Shown here: positions 53,414 to 62,775 of the stretch, in pieces
How positions within the stretch are numbered: position 1 is the stretch's first letter
Layout of the letters: every line of letters starts with the position of its first letter
Source: Pegethrix bostrychoides GSE-TBD4-15B
GTDB lineage: Bacteria > Cyanobacteriota > Cyanobacteriia > Elainellales > Elainellaceae
Reading direction: 5' to 3'
Length of the DNA: 64,000 bases
Assembly: GCA_019359155.1 (NCBI GenBank)
Contig: JAHHHV010000004.1
Location: forward strand, 1-64,000
Translations under genes and position numbers: made by a program
The notes under the pieces: model-generated
The model's database searches: none
The model's input: the letters and a program-made list of their open reading frames with translations, nothing else
Told to the model about the DNA's origin: nothing

Positions 53414-55324
53414 CTAACTATCAGCAACTCCAAGCAATGCTTGAATTTGGGCAAGGTGTTTGGGTTGAATCGTTCGCTGACCTTTGAGCCAACGAGTCAC
53501 TAGAGAGCGATCCACTCGCAGGGCATCCGCGAGCTGTGCCTTGGTCATCCCAACTTTATCAAGGGCAGCCTGGATTGCATCAGAGCCGAATTGAGAAGGC
53601 TGGACAGGCGGACGCGCAGCTTTCAGAGCGACTGGCGCACTGCCGCCAAGCTTCTCCTGAATTTTTACTGAAGGTTTGATAATCACAATCGCAGTAAGCC
53701 ACTTTGAAAGCCAGTTGCGGGGTCGATAGCCAGTATCCATGCTGTCTTGCAATGACCAAGCCGGTCGAATGCTCTCAGGATAGCTGGGCAGATCAAAATC
53801 AATTTCCCAGCCCAATTCTTTGAGCGTCAAAAGAGCACTGTCCCACTGATTGATTAATTTAATCCGGCGCGAGCGATCCGCCTGTATCGTCTCAAGCAGC
53901 TCTTTGGGTTCTAAGCGTTCCAGCAGCGTCCGCACCTGATAGCGCCCATCGTCCCGGATGCGAGACATGATGGTGAGGAAGATAGCGAGTTTGGAAGCCA
54001 ATCGCTGACGGTAGGGATTGATCTGAAGCGTACTCTTGGCTAAATAGCCATATTGATAGAGCGACTCTTTGGCATCGATATCGCTAGCGTTGAGGAATTT
54101 TTCGGTCCAGACACCGGGGCGCACCTTAATGAAGAGTTCATCCGGCTCCCCGGCCTCATAGCGAGACGATCCAGGTTGATTCACATCCATTGTTAAGGCT
54201 AGCTGACCTGCATATCCTAGCCCTTCTAGCATCCACATCGCGCCCCGCTCGACGTTGTAGCGCTTTGTGCCAATGTTGATGTTGCTAATTAGCACAGAAA
54301 GACTGCAAACTAATTCCACCAGATGCCCAATCTTTTTGAGCTTCTGGGCAATGGTGATATCGGTGCGCTTATCCCAGCCAAATAGCCGAATTAGGTCGGT
54401 GCCCTTGAGCCGAATCTGCTCGGCCCAAGGTTCTTCCGAATCCGTTGCATAGGACGAAAAGATCAAGAACACATAAGCTGCTTCAGGGCCAAACTGCTGG
54501 ATAATCTCCCAGGCTGCCTTGCCTGGAACCAGCTCAATCTGCTGCTTTGAAGGGCTTTGCCGGACAATTTGGTGCTGGATGAATCCATCTCCCACCAGCT
54601 TCTTCCAGTGAGGATATTCGCCATCTTGCCATTGAGAGTTGATTAGCGCCTGGGCACCCGTCAAGATGGGGTACCCAGTCGCCACGCGCTCGACCTCGAC
54701 ATCTTGAAACAGCGGCTCGCGCATGGCGGGCACACCCGCCGTCTTAATGCCCAGTAGCTTATCCAACTCAGCTGCGCTATGGCCCGACAAGTCCAGATGC
54801 CGCAGCCACTGGCTAGCCGTATGACAGGCACAGGCGCTCACAACCAATGACTCACGCCACTCGTCGCTGTCGGTCAGATCAACGCCCGATTCGAGTGACA
54901 GCATACCCACAACCGAGCAGTCAGACGGCATTAACTCATCCTGCTGCCACTGCTCAAGCCGCAGCAAAATCCATCTGGCCGTCTGCTCCCAAAACTCATC
55001 TGACTTTAATATCGAGCGAAAGCGCCGCTCAAGCTGCACCATTGCCTGCTTTTGCAGTGCCCCAATCTTCTCAGTCTCCCCATAAAGATTGATTACTTCA
55101 GCACTATCCTTGGACTGAGAATGAGCCAGATGGAGTCTAAACTGATTGATGCCAGTTGCCACATTCACAAGCAGCAGGTTGAGAAATGCCCTGCCTGCTT
55201 TAAGCTTGGTCGCGTAAATCTGTATTTGGTCTAGGGAGATTGACACAAGCTCTGAATCAATCGGCCCATCTAGAACTGTGACTAAATCTAGGGCTATCGG
55301 CTTGGCCACGGGCATCACGCGCAT
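53414..55324 (-). CDS. Plasmid-type protein with a C-terminal helix-turn-helix
   Basis: A 636-residue protein without a named family that I recognise. The last 55 residues are a clear helix-turn-helix of the Xre/Cro type (MTKAQLADALRVDRSLVTRW). A central region (about 290-420, with RLKGTDLIRLFGWDKRTDIT and KKIGHLVELV) has a winged-helix look. The gene is transcribed away from the repeat array at 55494-56110, divergently from the replication protein, which suggests a role in replication or copy control. It has no RuvC or nuclease motifs, so despite a length near that of Cas12k it is not Cas12k. Confidence 0.7.
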   Translation of the reverse strand: MRVMPVAKPIALDLVTVLDGPIDSELVSISLDQIQIYATKLKAGRAFLNLLLVNVATGINQFRLHLAHSQSKDSAEVINLYGETEKIGALQKQAMVQLERRFRSILKSDEFWEQTARWILLRLEQWQQDELMPSDCSVVGMLSLESGVDLTDSDEWRESLVVSACACHTASQWLRHLDLSGHSAAELDKLLGIKTAGVPAMREPLFQDVEVERVATGYPILTGAQALINSQWQDGEYPHWKKLVGDGFIQHQIVRQSPSKQQIELVPGKAAWEIIQQFGPEAAYVFLIFSSYATDSEEPWAEQIRLKGTDLIRLFGWDKRTDITIAQKLKKIGHLVELVCSLSVLISNINIGTKRYNVERGAMWMLEGLGYAGQLALTMDVNQPGSSRYEAGEPDELFIKVRPGVWTEKFLNASDIDAKESLYQYGYLAKSTLQINPYRQRLASKLAIFLTIMSRIRDDGRYQVRTLLERLEPKELLETIQADRSRRIKLINQWDSALLTLKELGWEIDFDLPSYPESIRPAWSLQDSMDTGYRPRNWLSKWLTAIVIIKPSVKIQEKLGGSAPVALKAARPPVQPSQFGSDAIQAALDKVGMTKAQLADALRVDRSLVTRWLKGQRTIQPKHLAQIQALLGVADS

Positions 55325-55493
55325 TTACTTTCGGCCTAGTATAACGCTGAGCGTAGAGAATGGCGCTTTGACGGCCAGGTTTGGCAATAAGGAGGACATT
55401 AGAGGGAATATGATTAGGATGGTCGCAAGCTGTCAGTGCCGGTCAACTCAAAAGATACAACGCACTCAGCCCTTCTTTCTGCATGACGCAATT

Positions 55494-56110
55494 GACTAGG
55501 ATCAAGCAACTCTAGCTCTAGGATCATTCAACATTAGTTAGCCCCAGAAATCTTACAAGCTTGATCCAATGATATCCACCTTGCCGAAAAATCAAAGCAG
55601 CCAGCCAGATGTAGAAGCCAAATGGCCAGAAGAAAGCCAAAGCTAGAAATATCTTTCAAAGATTAAAAATCTTAACAATTGCCAAAATTGCCAACGCCTC
55701 TAGTATCAGGCTACGTTGCAACGAAGCTGGCCTGGGAGTAGGCTTGGTGATCTTGCTCGTGCAAACCAGAGGGCAGCTGTTGCCAAAATTGTCTGACGCA
55801 CTAGGTTCCGGCAACATCGACTCAAGCTCGCTATAAACCGCTAAATTGACAAATTGACATCAAGTTCTAGAATCCGGCTACATCGACCCTTTCGAGGCAA
55901 TTGACTAAATTGCCAGCTCGACTAGAATCCGGAAACATTGGCTTTGCTAGCTTCGGCTCCTCACGCAAAGCCGTAACCGGCGTTGACAGATTTGCCAGAT
56001 ATTCTAGAATCACGCAACAAAGCCTGCAAAAGCAACTGTTGACGCTCTAGAATGTCGCCACGAAAAAAACTGGGGTTGATTTTTGCGCTCTAGAATCAGT
56101 CAACAAAACA
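55494..56110. repeat. Degenerate repeat array, candidate plasmid origin
   Basis: At least nine related units of about 20 bases occur between the two divergent genes, at about 55494, 55516, 55698, 55801, 55865, 55921, 56002, 56044 and 56086. They share a consensus near TCTAGAATCCGGCAACATCG; the best copies are at 55865 and 55921. Several are preceded 15-20 bases earlier by an accessory TTGAC(N)AATTTGCCA-like phrase. Unequal spacing and the position just before the replication gene at 56249 fit iterons of a replication origin. CRISPR is rejected because units and spacers are irregular. Confidence 0.65.
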
Positions 56111-56248
56111 GTTGTCCAAACAAGCGCTGCCAGATGGATTGAGCTGCTGTTGCCAACTCTAAGCAACGCTGCAATCTGCGCGATTGACTAAACAAGGAAC
56201 CGAGAGAACAGGCGCTTTAATGATCGGTCTGTAGCGTTTTCCTCACCT

Positions 56249-59200
56249 TTGAGGCCGCAGGTTTATGTGCGGACAAGATCGCCAGTTGGGGCAGCGCTGC
56301 GCGTCACATTCAGACCAACAAGATCTATGCAGGCTCTATCAAGGTCAAACGCATCTTTAGCGTTAGCGTCATCCGCTCTTGCAGACTCAGAGAAAATTAC
56401 TATAGGTGCGGATTTCTACGAGCAAATCCACCGGGAGTATACGGCTGACTCCGCAATTGCACTTGAGCTGTTCGAGGCAACCGTACAGCTCACACCCGAT
56501 CTGATCTTGCTCCCCGGTGGCGAAGTCGAAACGCCTATCCACAACACTCTCAACTGGAGCTACAGCCGCTTCACCCAGCAGGCCAAACGCGGCGAACTCT
56601 GGGCAGCGCTACTGCTCAACGAAGATGGTTCCACCTGGCAAGCCAAGCTCAGCTCTCCCAGACTAGACCAATCGAAAACGCTCAGGGCACTCCAGCAGCG
56701 ATTGGAGCAGCCCGTCCTCAAGTCTCAGCTCAAGGATCTGCTCAAACAGTATCCTGATGCCACCATCTATCAGAAATACGAAACGGCAGTCGGCAACGGC
56801 TCTAGAGCTTATCTGCCGCATGTGCCACCAGAGATTCGCCAGCGCATTGCTGAGCGCTACCAGGTCGATGTCCCACTATCGGGTTCCTTCTGGAGTTGGT
56901 TAGCAAACCATCCTGAGATTCCTATCCTGTTCACCGAAGGCGGCAAGAAGGCTCTGTCACTGCTGAGTCTGGGCTACATCGCCATTGCGCTCTATGGGGT
57001 CAACGGCGGCTACCGCTCTAAAGACGATCTGGGCTACCCGGTCAAACCACATCTAGCTGCCGATGTGGAGCGCTTTGCTGCTGGTCGCTCAGTGCTGCTG
57101 GCCTTTGACCAGGATGTAAAGACATCCACTCGCCACAGTGTCGCGCTGGCAGTTCGGCGCTTCAGCTATCTGCTCATGCAAGCTGGCAGTGAGGTCAGCA
57201 TCGTCCAGTGGCAGCCTAAGCAGGGCAAAGGGGTTGATGACCTGATTGTGGCTCAAGGCGAGGCTGCATGGCATCAGGCTTACAGTGATGCCATGCCCTT
57301 TGAACACTGGCAGATTGCCCAGCGCCTAGAGAACCGCCTCACCTATCCAGCCACGCTAAAGCTGACCACAGCAGATTTATCGACGATTGCTGTGGAGCAA
57401 CTGCCTGAATCCGGCATCATTGGTCTGACCTCAGCCAAAGGAACGGGCAAAACCAAGTTCATTGCCAAGACCGTAATAGACAGCGACAAGGTGCTCAGCG
57501 CTGGGCATCGGGTCTCGCTGATGCGGAATCTCTCTCACAGGCTAGGGCTGGACTACCGAGGAGATCTCGACAAGGTAAAGGGGCAGTTCATCAACGGTGC
57601 TGGCTACTCACTGCGGGTTGGCTTTTGCGTTGACGCACTGCTTGCCATTGACCCAGAGCGCTTTGCAGGCTGTGACCTGGTACTCGACGAGTTGGTGCAG
57701 GTACTACGACACTTGCTGACCAGCTCCACCTGTGCGAAAGACGGCAAGCGGCCTGCTCTACTGACTCGCTTTCAGCAGATCGTGCAAGTATCGCGGCGGG
57801 TGATTGTCGCAGATGCTGACTTGGATAACGTCTCGCTGCATTATCTGCAAACCCTGCGTCCAGAAGACAGCGGCTTGTTCTTGATCCGCAACGACTATCA
57901 GCCAGCAGGCTATCCTGTCCGCTTCATCGACGCGCCGGATAGAGGCGGTATCACGCTGGAACTGTTGCAGGCGGTGGATCATCTGCCCTCTGGTCAGGTA
58001 CTCTACATTGCCACTGACAGCAAGGCATTCTCCAAAACGATTGCTCGCATGATTGGGCAGCAGAACCCAGAGTCAAGGGTGCTTGTGATCAACTCCGAGA
58101 CTAGCGGCGGTGACTGCGAGACTGAGTTCATGCAGCAGCCGGATGTAGTACTAGCAGTCGGGGAGTACGATGTGATTATCGCCTCTCCTTCTGTTGCCAC
58201 GGGTGTCTCAATCGAAGCACAGGGCATCATCAGCAAAGTATACGGCATCTTCACAGGTGCATCCTCAACGGACGCAGATCTAGCCCAAGCGCTAGGTCGA
58301 GTTCGAGAACCAGTCGAGCGTGTGGTCTGGTGCTCGACTGTGGGCAATAACTTCAGCAAAGTCAGCCGCAGCGCTAACCCGATTGAGCTGAAGCGCTATC
58401 TGCTCGACAAGACCAGCACCACCATCAGCCTGATTCGCTCTGGACTTAAGGCTGATGTAGCTGGAGCTGTAACAAACTGTGACTGGCAGGCAGACCCCCA
58501 CATCAATCTGTACAGCCGCATCAGCGCTGACCAAAACTTTGCCATGCAGCACTTGAGGACAGCGCTGCTGGTGCGGCTCAAGCATGAGGGCAATCAGGTC
58601 AAGCTTGAGGCTCAGGAAGCCGACCCAGTGATGCGACTGCTGCTGGCTGATGTTCGCAATGAGATTAAGCAGCAGGACGCAGAAACGCTGGTCAAGGCCG
58701 AGATCTTATCCTATCTGGATGTCGCATTGCTAGAGCAGAAGGAGCTACTGTCGCTCGATGAGCAGCGAGCTTTAGCGCGTTACTACCTGTGTGATTTCTA
58801 CTGTCTTGAGCCGCAGCTGCTCACGCCTGAGTTTGTGCTCTGGGACAGAGAGGGCAAGCGCCGATCTGATGTACTGAGCTTAGAGGCACAGATGCAGTGG
58901 GGGATAGCGCTAGAGCGAGATATCAAGGCGCTGGAGCGGCAGCTCTACTGGGGACAGGGACACTGCACCTGGGACTTCTCTCATGCTGAGCTGCGGCGAA
59001 CGCTACGGCAGAAGTTGGGACTAGAGAAGTTTCTAGATCCTGAGTTGGAATGGACAGAATACGACCTGGAGGCGGAAGCCAAAGGAGCTAGGGAGCTAGC
59101 CACACCCGTTCAGGCAGGCTTGAACTTCACGATTCCCAGCGGAGAACGAGAGAACGGCAGGCCAAAGATGAGCGATGTGCAAATTGTGCATCAGCTGTTG

Positions 59201-59611
59201 TCTCAGTTTGGCATCAAGGTGGCGTTTCGCTGGTCGCGCTTAGTGGCAGGGCATGAGGGCGAGAAACTGCGGGTGTATCGACTCGACGAGGAGCACTGGC
59301 AGACGATGACGAGCATTCTAGAGCGGCGGCAGGGCAAGCGAGTCGGCCTGGAGCAGAAGGCAGCAGCAGAAGCTGGATCATCCCCACAGTTAGATAGTCA
59401 AATTCAGCAGGGTGATCCAGCGATGGGAGGTGATGGATCTGCGTCTGAAGGGCTGGAAAGGATGGATTCAGCAGTCTTGGCTATGTCTACAGATCTTCTA
59501 TCTCTCGGTGATTCACAACCTGAAACTGATGTACTAGAATGCTCAGAGTCACTCACACCACTACTTAGCCAGGAAGCCGACTCCGATGAGCCAAACGCCA
59601 CCGATTGCTGA
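56249..59611 (+). CDS. Plasmid replication protein, CyRepA1 family (DUF3854 and helicase domains)
   Basis: A protein of up to 1120 residues with the layout of CyRepA1-type cyanobacterial replication proteins. A DUF3854/Toprim-like primase region (about 225-335) has ILFTEGGKKALSLLSLGYIA, LLAFDQDV and GKGVDDLIVA. A helicase-like region follows with Walker A GLTSAKGTGKTKF near residue 393, CDLVLDELVQVLRHLL, VIIASPSVATGVSIEAQG and the arginine-finger stretch ALGRVREP. It should start replication of the plasmid. The frame opens at TTG 56249; GTG 56267 or ATG 56327 are possible true starts. It lies just after the repeat array. Confidence 0.85.
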   Translation: MRPQVYVRTRSPVGAALRVTFRPTRSMQALSRSNASLALASSALADSEKITIGADFYEQIHREYTADSAIALELFEATVQLTPDLILLPGGEVETPIHNTLNWSYSRFTQQAKRGELWAALLLNEDGSTWQAKLSSPRLDQSKTLRALQQRLEQPVLKSQLKDLLKQYPDATIYQKYETAVGNGSRAYLPHVPPEIRQRIAERYQVDVPLSGSFWSWLANHPEIPILFTEGGKKALSLLSLGYIAIALYGVNGGYRSKDDLGYPVKPHLAADVERFAAGRSVLLAFDQDVKTSTRHSVALAVRRFSYLLMQAGSEVSIVQWQPKQGKGVDDLIVAQGEAAWHQAYSDAMPFEHWQIAQRLENRLTYPATLKLTTADLSTIAVEQLPESGIIGLTSAKGTGKTKFIAKTVIDSDKVLSAGHRVSLMRNLSHRLGLDYRGDLDKVKGQFINGAGYSLRVGFCVDALLAIDPERFAGCDLVLDELVQVLRHLLTSSTCAKDGKRPALLTRFQQIVQVSRRVIVADADLDNVSLHYLQTLRPEDSGLFLIRNDYQPAGYPVRFIDAPDRGGITLELLQAVDHLPSGQVLYIATDSKAFSKTIARMIGQQNPESRVLVINSETSGGDCETEFMQQPDVVLAVGEYDVIIASPSVATGVSIEAQGIISKVYGIFTGASSTDADLAQALGRVREPVERVVWCSTVGNNFSKVSRSANPIELKRYLLDKTSTTISLIRSGLKADVAGAVTNCDWQADPHINLYSRISADQNFAMQHLRTALLVRLKHEGNQVKLEAQEADPVMRLLLADVRNEIKQQDAETLVKAEILSYLDVALLEQKELLSLDEQRALARYYLCDFYCLEPQLLTPEFVLWDREGKRRSDVLSLEAQMQWGIALERDIKALERQLYWGQGHCTWDFSHAELRRTLRQKLGLEKFLDPELEWTEYDLEAEAKGARELATPVQAGLNFTIPSGERENGRPKMSDVQIVHQLLSQFGIKVAFRWSRLVAGHEGEKLRVYRLDEEHWQTMTSILERRQGKRVGLEQKAAAEAGSSPQLDSQIQQGDPAMGGDGSASEGLERMDSAVLAMSTDLLSLGDSQPETDVLECSESLTPLLSQEADSDEPNATDC

Positions 59612-59906
59612 AGCCTTTCTAGAGCAGAGCTGGGACGATGCTGGTGCGGCACAGGCAGCGCGGGACGACCGAGCGACTCAACTTCAGGCGGCAGGCTATG
59701 AATGCAGCTGTGCTGACCTCTGGAACGTGATGGGTTATCGGGTTTACGTCGTCAGAGCTGAGCCAGTTGTAGAGGCTAAGCGCACTATCCCAACATCTGG
59801 CTCTGGTTCAGGGCGTGATAACAACAGTAGGAGCAGCAAGCCAAGAAGGTCGGATGCCAACAAGCAGCGACCAGCACGGCGACGAGCAGCGACAGAAATT
59901 CGCTGA
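59586..59906 (+). CDS. Small plasmid protein with a basic tail, unknown function
   Basis: A 106-residue protein starting MSQTPPIAEAFLEQSWDDAG, with a conserved middle LQAAGYECSCADLWNVMGYR and a basic, arginine-rich tail (about 80-106) that could bind nucleic acid. The start overlaps the end of the replication gene by 26 bases, which suggests co-transcription. A second, damaged copy lies at 62439-62775. I do not recognise a named family. Confidence 0.65.
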   Translation: MSQTPPIAEAFLEQSWDDAGAAQAARDDRATQLQAAGYECSCADLWNVMGYRVYVVRAEPVVEAKRTIPTSGSGSGRDNNSRSSKPRRSDANKQRPARRRAATEIR

Positions 59907-60421
59907 GCTGTTAGCGTTCAATCGGCTGTTCTGGCACAGGCTTTGCTTCATTCGATGGCATTGATTGTTCAAATTGACATACTGCTTCAGGCGATTGGTG
60001 AGCTTGTGGCTCAGACATCTCCTCGCTGCTGCGCTCACAACTATCAGGAGACAAAACTGTAGTAGCAGCAATTAAAATGCGGGACAACAGGGGCTCTTGT
60101 GGTTACTCCGATCTCGATAGGTTCGACAAGCCTGCAATCCAGGATACATCTAGCTTAAGCATGTCGCAATACGTCTTAGCTTGGCGACAAAGCCTGTCTG
60201 TGTTGGTGACGTACCTGACACTGCTTGCGAGGCAATACAGAGCGATCTCTCTACTTAAAAGCTAAATTTAGTCGTAGTTTAGTCGTAGACAAGAAAACAT
60301 GCAGTTAATTTGTCTGCCAATATGGGCAAAAATCAAGTATCTATTTATCCGGTAAAAATGTCTGACTACGCCTGTCAATTTGCTATCGTTGTTGATCTGC
60401 CCAATCCAACCTGCTTAAGTC
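59907..60421. other. Gene-poor stretch between plasmid genes
   Basis: Only very short frames occur, including a 35-codon minus-strand frame (59911-60018) with a possible GAGGAG site right at its start, and a 62-codon plus-strand frame (60077-60265) with no known product. Neither is convincing. A tandem pair TTTAGTCGTAG lies near 60268-60290. Confidence 0.5.
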
Positions 60422-60652
60422 ATGTCAGCCACTCAACCTAGAGACAGCCGCTGCCCCCAATGCGGCACTGAAGCTATCGCCTTCGATAGGACATATGGTT
60501 TCTACGCCTGCTCTGACGCTCAGCACGTTTAGGCCAATGTCGAAGATGAGCCTGATTTAAACGAGGCCGAGGGCTATAGCGAAGTGATGCAGCAGATCTA
60601 CGAGGCTGATCCTGGCCACTGGGCAAAGCTGGTGGAAGGACGCAATGCCTAG
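60422..60652 (+). pseudogene. Small zinc-ribbon plasmid protein with an in-frame amber codon
   Basis: The frame starts MSATQPRDSRCPQCGTEAIA, continues to YACSDAQHV and then meets TAG at 60530-60532. The same frame goes on for 39 further codons (ANVEDEPDLNEAEGYSEVMQ, then YEADPGHWAKLVEGRNA) to a TAG at 60650-60652, where it overlaps the next gene's start by eight bases. The CPQC and the later C are parts of a zinc ribbon. The amber lies where the pattern HV-A suggests a tryptophan (TGG to TAG). The first 36 codons alone would make only the zinc ribbon. Confidence 0.6.
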
Positions 60653-61097
60653 AGCTATCAACCCACTCTGTCTGTCCTGTGCTGAACTCACCTCAGCCCA
60701 AGCGCATCTGCGTTCCTGCTGGGACGATGTTCGCTGCCACAAGCGCCGGTCATTCTATCGCGGCAAACTGGCTCAGGCTACTGCTCCAGTAGATAGCCCA
60801 GTGCCCATCATCAAAGTGCCACTGCCCAGCGTTTGCTATGCGGTGCTGGTGCAGTGGAAACAAGGCAGCAGGCTCCACGCGGTGGCGGGGGAACTGTACC
60901 GGGGCAGTGAACTGCTGGCCAAGAGCAGTCCAATTCACTGCGGGGCTTTGACTGAACGGATGCTGAAGCAATATTTAGAATCAATGCTGAAGGCATTCTC
61001 AGCCCAATGCGGCTCCAATGTAGCGCTGTTTCGAGATTCTATTGAGCTAGAGCTGAGTCGTCACCCCTGCCCCGTCGAGGGTTGCAATCTAGATTAG
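60645..61097 (+). CDS. Conserved-looking plasmid protein, 150 aa
   Basis: The product has two cysteine pairs near the ends (CLSC at residue 9; CPVEGC near residue 142) and a compact middle (PSVCYAVLVQWKQGSRLHAV). It resembles a small nucleic-acid-associated protein but I recognise no named family. It overlaps the damaged zinc-ribbon gene upstream and ends four bases before the next start, so the genes 60422-61790 look like one operon. Confidence 0.65.
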   Translation: MPRAINPLCLSCAELTSAQAHLRSCWDDVRCHKRRSFYRGKLAQATAPVDSPVPIIKVPLPSVCYAVLVQWKQGSRLHAVAGELYRGSELLAKSSPIHCGALTERMLKQYLESMLKAFSAQCGSNVALFRDSIELELSRHPCPVEGCNLD

Positions 61098-61100
61098 GCG

Positions 61101-61790
61101 ATGAACATGCACCAGCTAACTCTATGGGACTGGCTAGAGGAAGCGGCAGATCTGGCAACGGCGCTGCCAGAGCAAATTGTGCTGAGCGACGGCCTTGCTG
61201 TCTTCGAGGCAGCTTTGGCTCAGCTGCCTGCTAATGGAGTGCAGCAGCATCTCGCTTTGGGTGCTGAAGCATTGGCTCAGTTCTGTGACCTGCTAGAGCG
61301 CAAGTCTGACCTGTGGCTAATGAACTGGCAAGAGCCAGCAGGGGCAGGCATTGAGCTATCGGCTGACTGGCTGGACGGCCTAGTGCGGCAGCCTGTGAGC
61401 TTTGACTTGTCGGCACTGGTGGAGCAACCTGAACCGCTGACTCCAGCCAAACGTCAGCGGCCAACGGCGAGTAGTCCAGTTGTTCGGGCTGTGGAGCCTG
61501 AGCAGCTATTAGAGATGCTGGAATTGATGGGGCAAGAACCAGAGCTGCTTCAGCAGTCACTGGCGCTATTTGCTGGGGGTGAGACGCCGGGGCAATGGCA
61601 AGAGCAGATCGACCGGGTGCTCTATGACCAGTCAGGTGCGCTCAGCTTTGAGGTATTGCAGCAGCAGACAGGACTGGCCATCGTCGAGTTATGGCTGGGG
61701 CTGCTGCTGGGTGGCTATGTGATCGATAGTTCAGCCACCGCTGCTGACTTCTACCGCCAGCCGATTGAGCTGCTGATCCAGAAGCCGTAA
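61101..61790 (+). CDS. Hypothetical protein with a DprA-like winged-helix C-terminus
   Basis: A 229-residue acidic protein. The first 120 residues are helix-rich and unknown; a basic stretch (KRQRPT) is followed by a C-terminal segment (about 180-220, LSFEVLQQQTGLAIVELWLG, then GYVI) that looks like the small winged-helix domain seen at the end of DprA proteins. That similarity is partial, and the Rossmann part of DprA is absent. It is in the same direction as, and very close to, the gene at 60645. Confidence 0.6.
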   Translation: MNMHQLTLWDWLEEAADLATALPEQIVLSDGLAVFEAALAQLPANGVQQHLALGAEALAQFCDLLERKSDLWLMNWQEPAGAGIELSADWLDGLVRQPVSFDLSALVEQPEPLTPAKRQRPTASSPVVRAVEPEQLLEMLELMGQEPELLQQSLALFAGGETPGQWQEQIDRVLYDQSGALSFEVLQQQTGLAIVELWLGLLLGGYVIDSSATAADFYRQPIELLIQKP

Positions 61791-61859
61791 TGGGAAATGC
61801 CCCACTGGTAGCGTTGATTTGTCTAGAAGAAGTAAAATGCAAGCAGAAAGCGAGGCAGT

Positions 61860-62285
61860 ATGACGACATCACCATCGGATCGGCTAGATCGCATTGAGCG
61901 AATTTTAGAAGAGTTAGCAACGAGTCAGCAGCAGACTCAGCAGCAACAGCAGCTAACCCAGCGGCAACTCGAAACCACGCGGTCGATTGTCGAATCAAAC
62001 GCCGAACAGCAGCAGTTCATCCAGAGGCAACTGGAACTCACGCGGTCGATTGTCGAATCAAACGCAAAAGCAATCACAGCACTGGGTCAAACAGTGATTG
62101 ATGATCGAGAAGAGACGGCAGAAACTGCGTCTCGAAACATGGTGCAGGGACGTAACAACGAGCAGTTGATTGAGATTTTAATTAGCGAAGGGCAGGAGAA
62201 TATACGGCAACATCAGGCTTTTACAGAGCGCTTTGATCGTATGCTGCTGGAGATTCAGCGCATTTGGCAACGAATAGCAGGGTAG
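61860..62285 (+). CDS. Coiled-coil plasmid protein, 141 aa
   Basis: Almost the whole protein is predicted coiled coil: DRLDRIERILEELATSQQQT, a glutamine-rich part, and a 21-residue unit occurring twice (TRSIVESNA), encoded by a 27-bp exact DNA repeat at 61976-62002 and 62039-62065. The last part (about 95-141) has LISEGQENIRQHQAFTERFD. A frameshifted relative lies at 53003-53393. It has no catalytic motif. Possible roles are oligomerisation or partition scaffolding, which is a guess. Confidence 0.65.
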   Translation: MTTSPSDRLDRIERILEELATSQQQTQQQQQLTQRQLETTRSIVESNAEQQQFIQRQLELTRSIVESNAKAITALGQTVIDDREETAETASRNMVQGRNNEQLIEILISEGQENIRQHQAFTERFDRMLLEIQRIWQRIAG

Positions 62286-62438
62286 GGTGACTGGTCGCTT
62301 GCTATTGCCCCGTGCCAAAGCTCATACCCAGCCGCTTGGTTGAGGTCTTGTGCCATGGCAGGTAAAACTGGAGCCTGTCCGACTCGATGCAGGTATCATC
62401 CGCATATGGTCGCTTGTGAACTTTGCTGGAGATTTAAC

Positions 62439-62775
62439 GTGCAGCCAATTGCCGCAGCATTTCTAGAGACGAACTGAGACGATGCCGCAGCAGCGAAAGC
62501 TGAACGTGACCAGCGGACGGCTGCTTCAGTCCGCTGGCTATGACTGCACCTGCTCTGATGTATGGAACGTTGTAGGTTGTCGGGTCTATACCTTGAGCGC
62601 TGAGCCAGCAGAGACTAAACTAGCTAGGGGTGAGCGATGTAATTCTGCTTCTACTCGTTCCCGGCAGTGGCATATTGCTAATCTAGATCAGAGTGCGGTT
62701 GCGGGTGAAGCATCAGCCAGTTCGACTGCTAGCGATCGCCCATTTCAGCGGCGTGTGAGAACTGAGATTCGGTGA
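62439..62775 (+). pseudogene. Second, damaged copy of the small protein at 59586
   Basis: From a GTG at 62439 the frame reads QPIAAAFLETN, then TGA at 62475-62477 where the intact copy has the tryptophan of SWDD, then DDAAAAKAERDQRTA. A +1 shift near 62525 leads into LLQSAGYDCTCSDVWNVVGC, matching LQAAGYECSCADLWNVMGYR of the intact copy, and on to a basic tail ending RRVRTEIR (intact copy RRAATEIR). So one nonsense change and one frameshift inactivate it. A restart at the ATG 62482 could make the second part only. Confidence 0.75.

Noticed and set aside
53414-55324. Could the 636-aa protein be Cas12k, completing the CAST?
   Set aside because: The length is close, but it lacks RuvC-type motifs, ends in an Xre-type helix-turn-helix, lies 49 kb away outside the transposon end and faces a plasmid origin.
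55494-56110. Repeat array as a CRISPR array
   Set aside because: Units are short (about 20 bases), diverged and irregularly spaced; no cas genes are adjacent.
60530-62477. TAG and TGA as recoded tryptophan or other amino acid
   Set aside because: Different stop codons in two small decaying genes, while hundreds of other genes' codons in the window behave normally; nonsense mutation is simpler.
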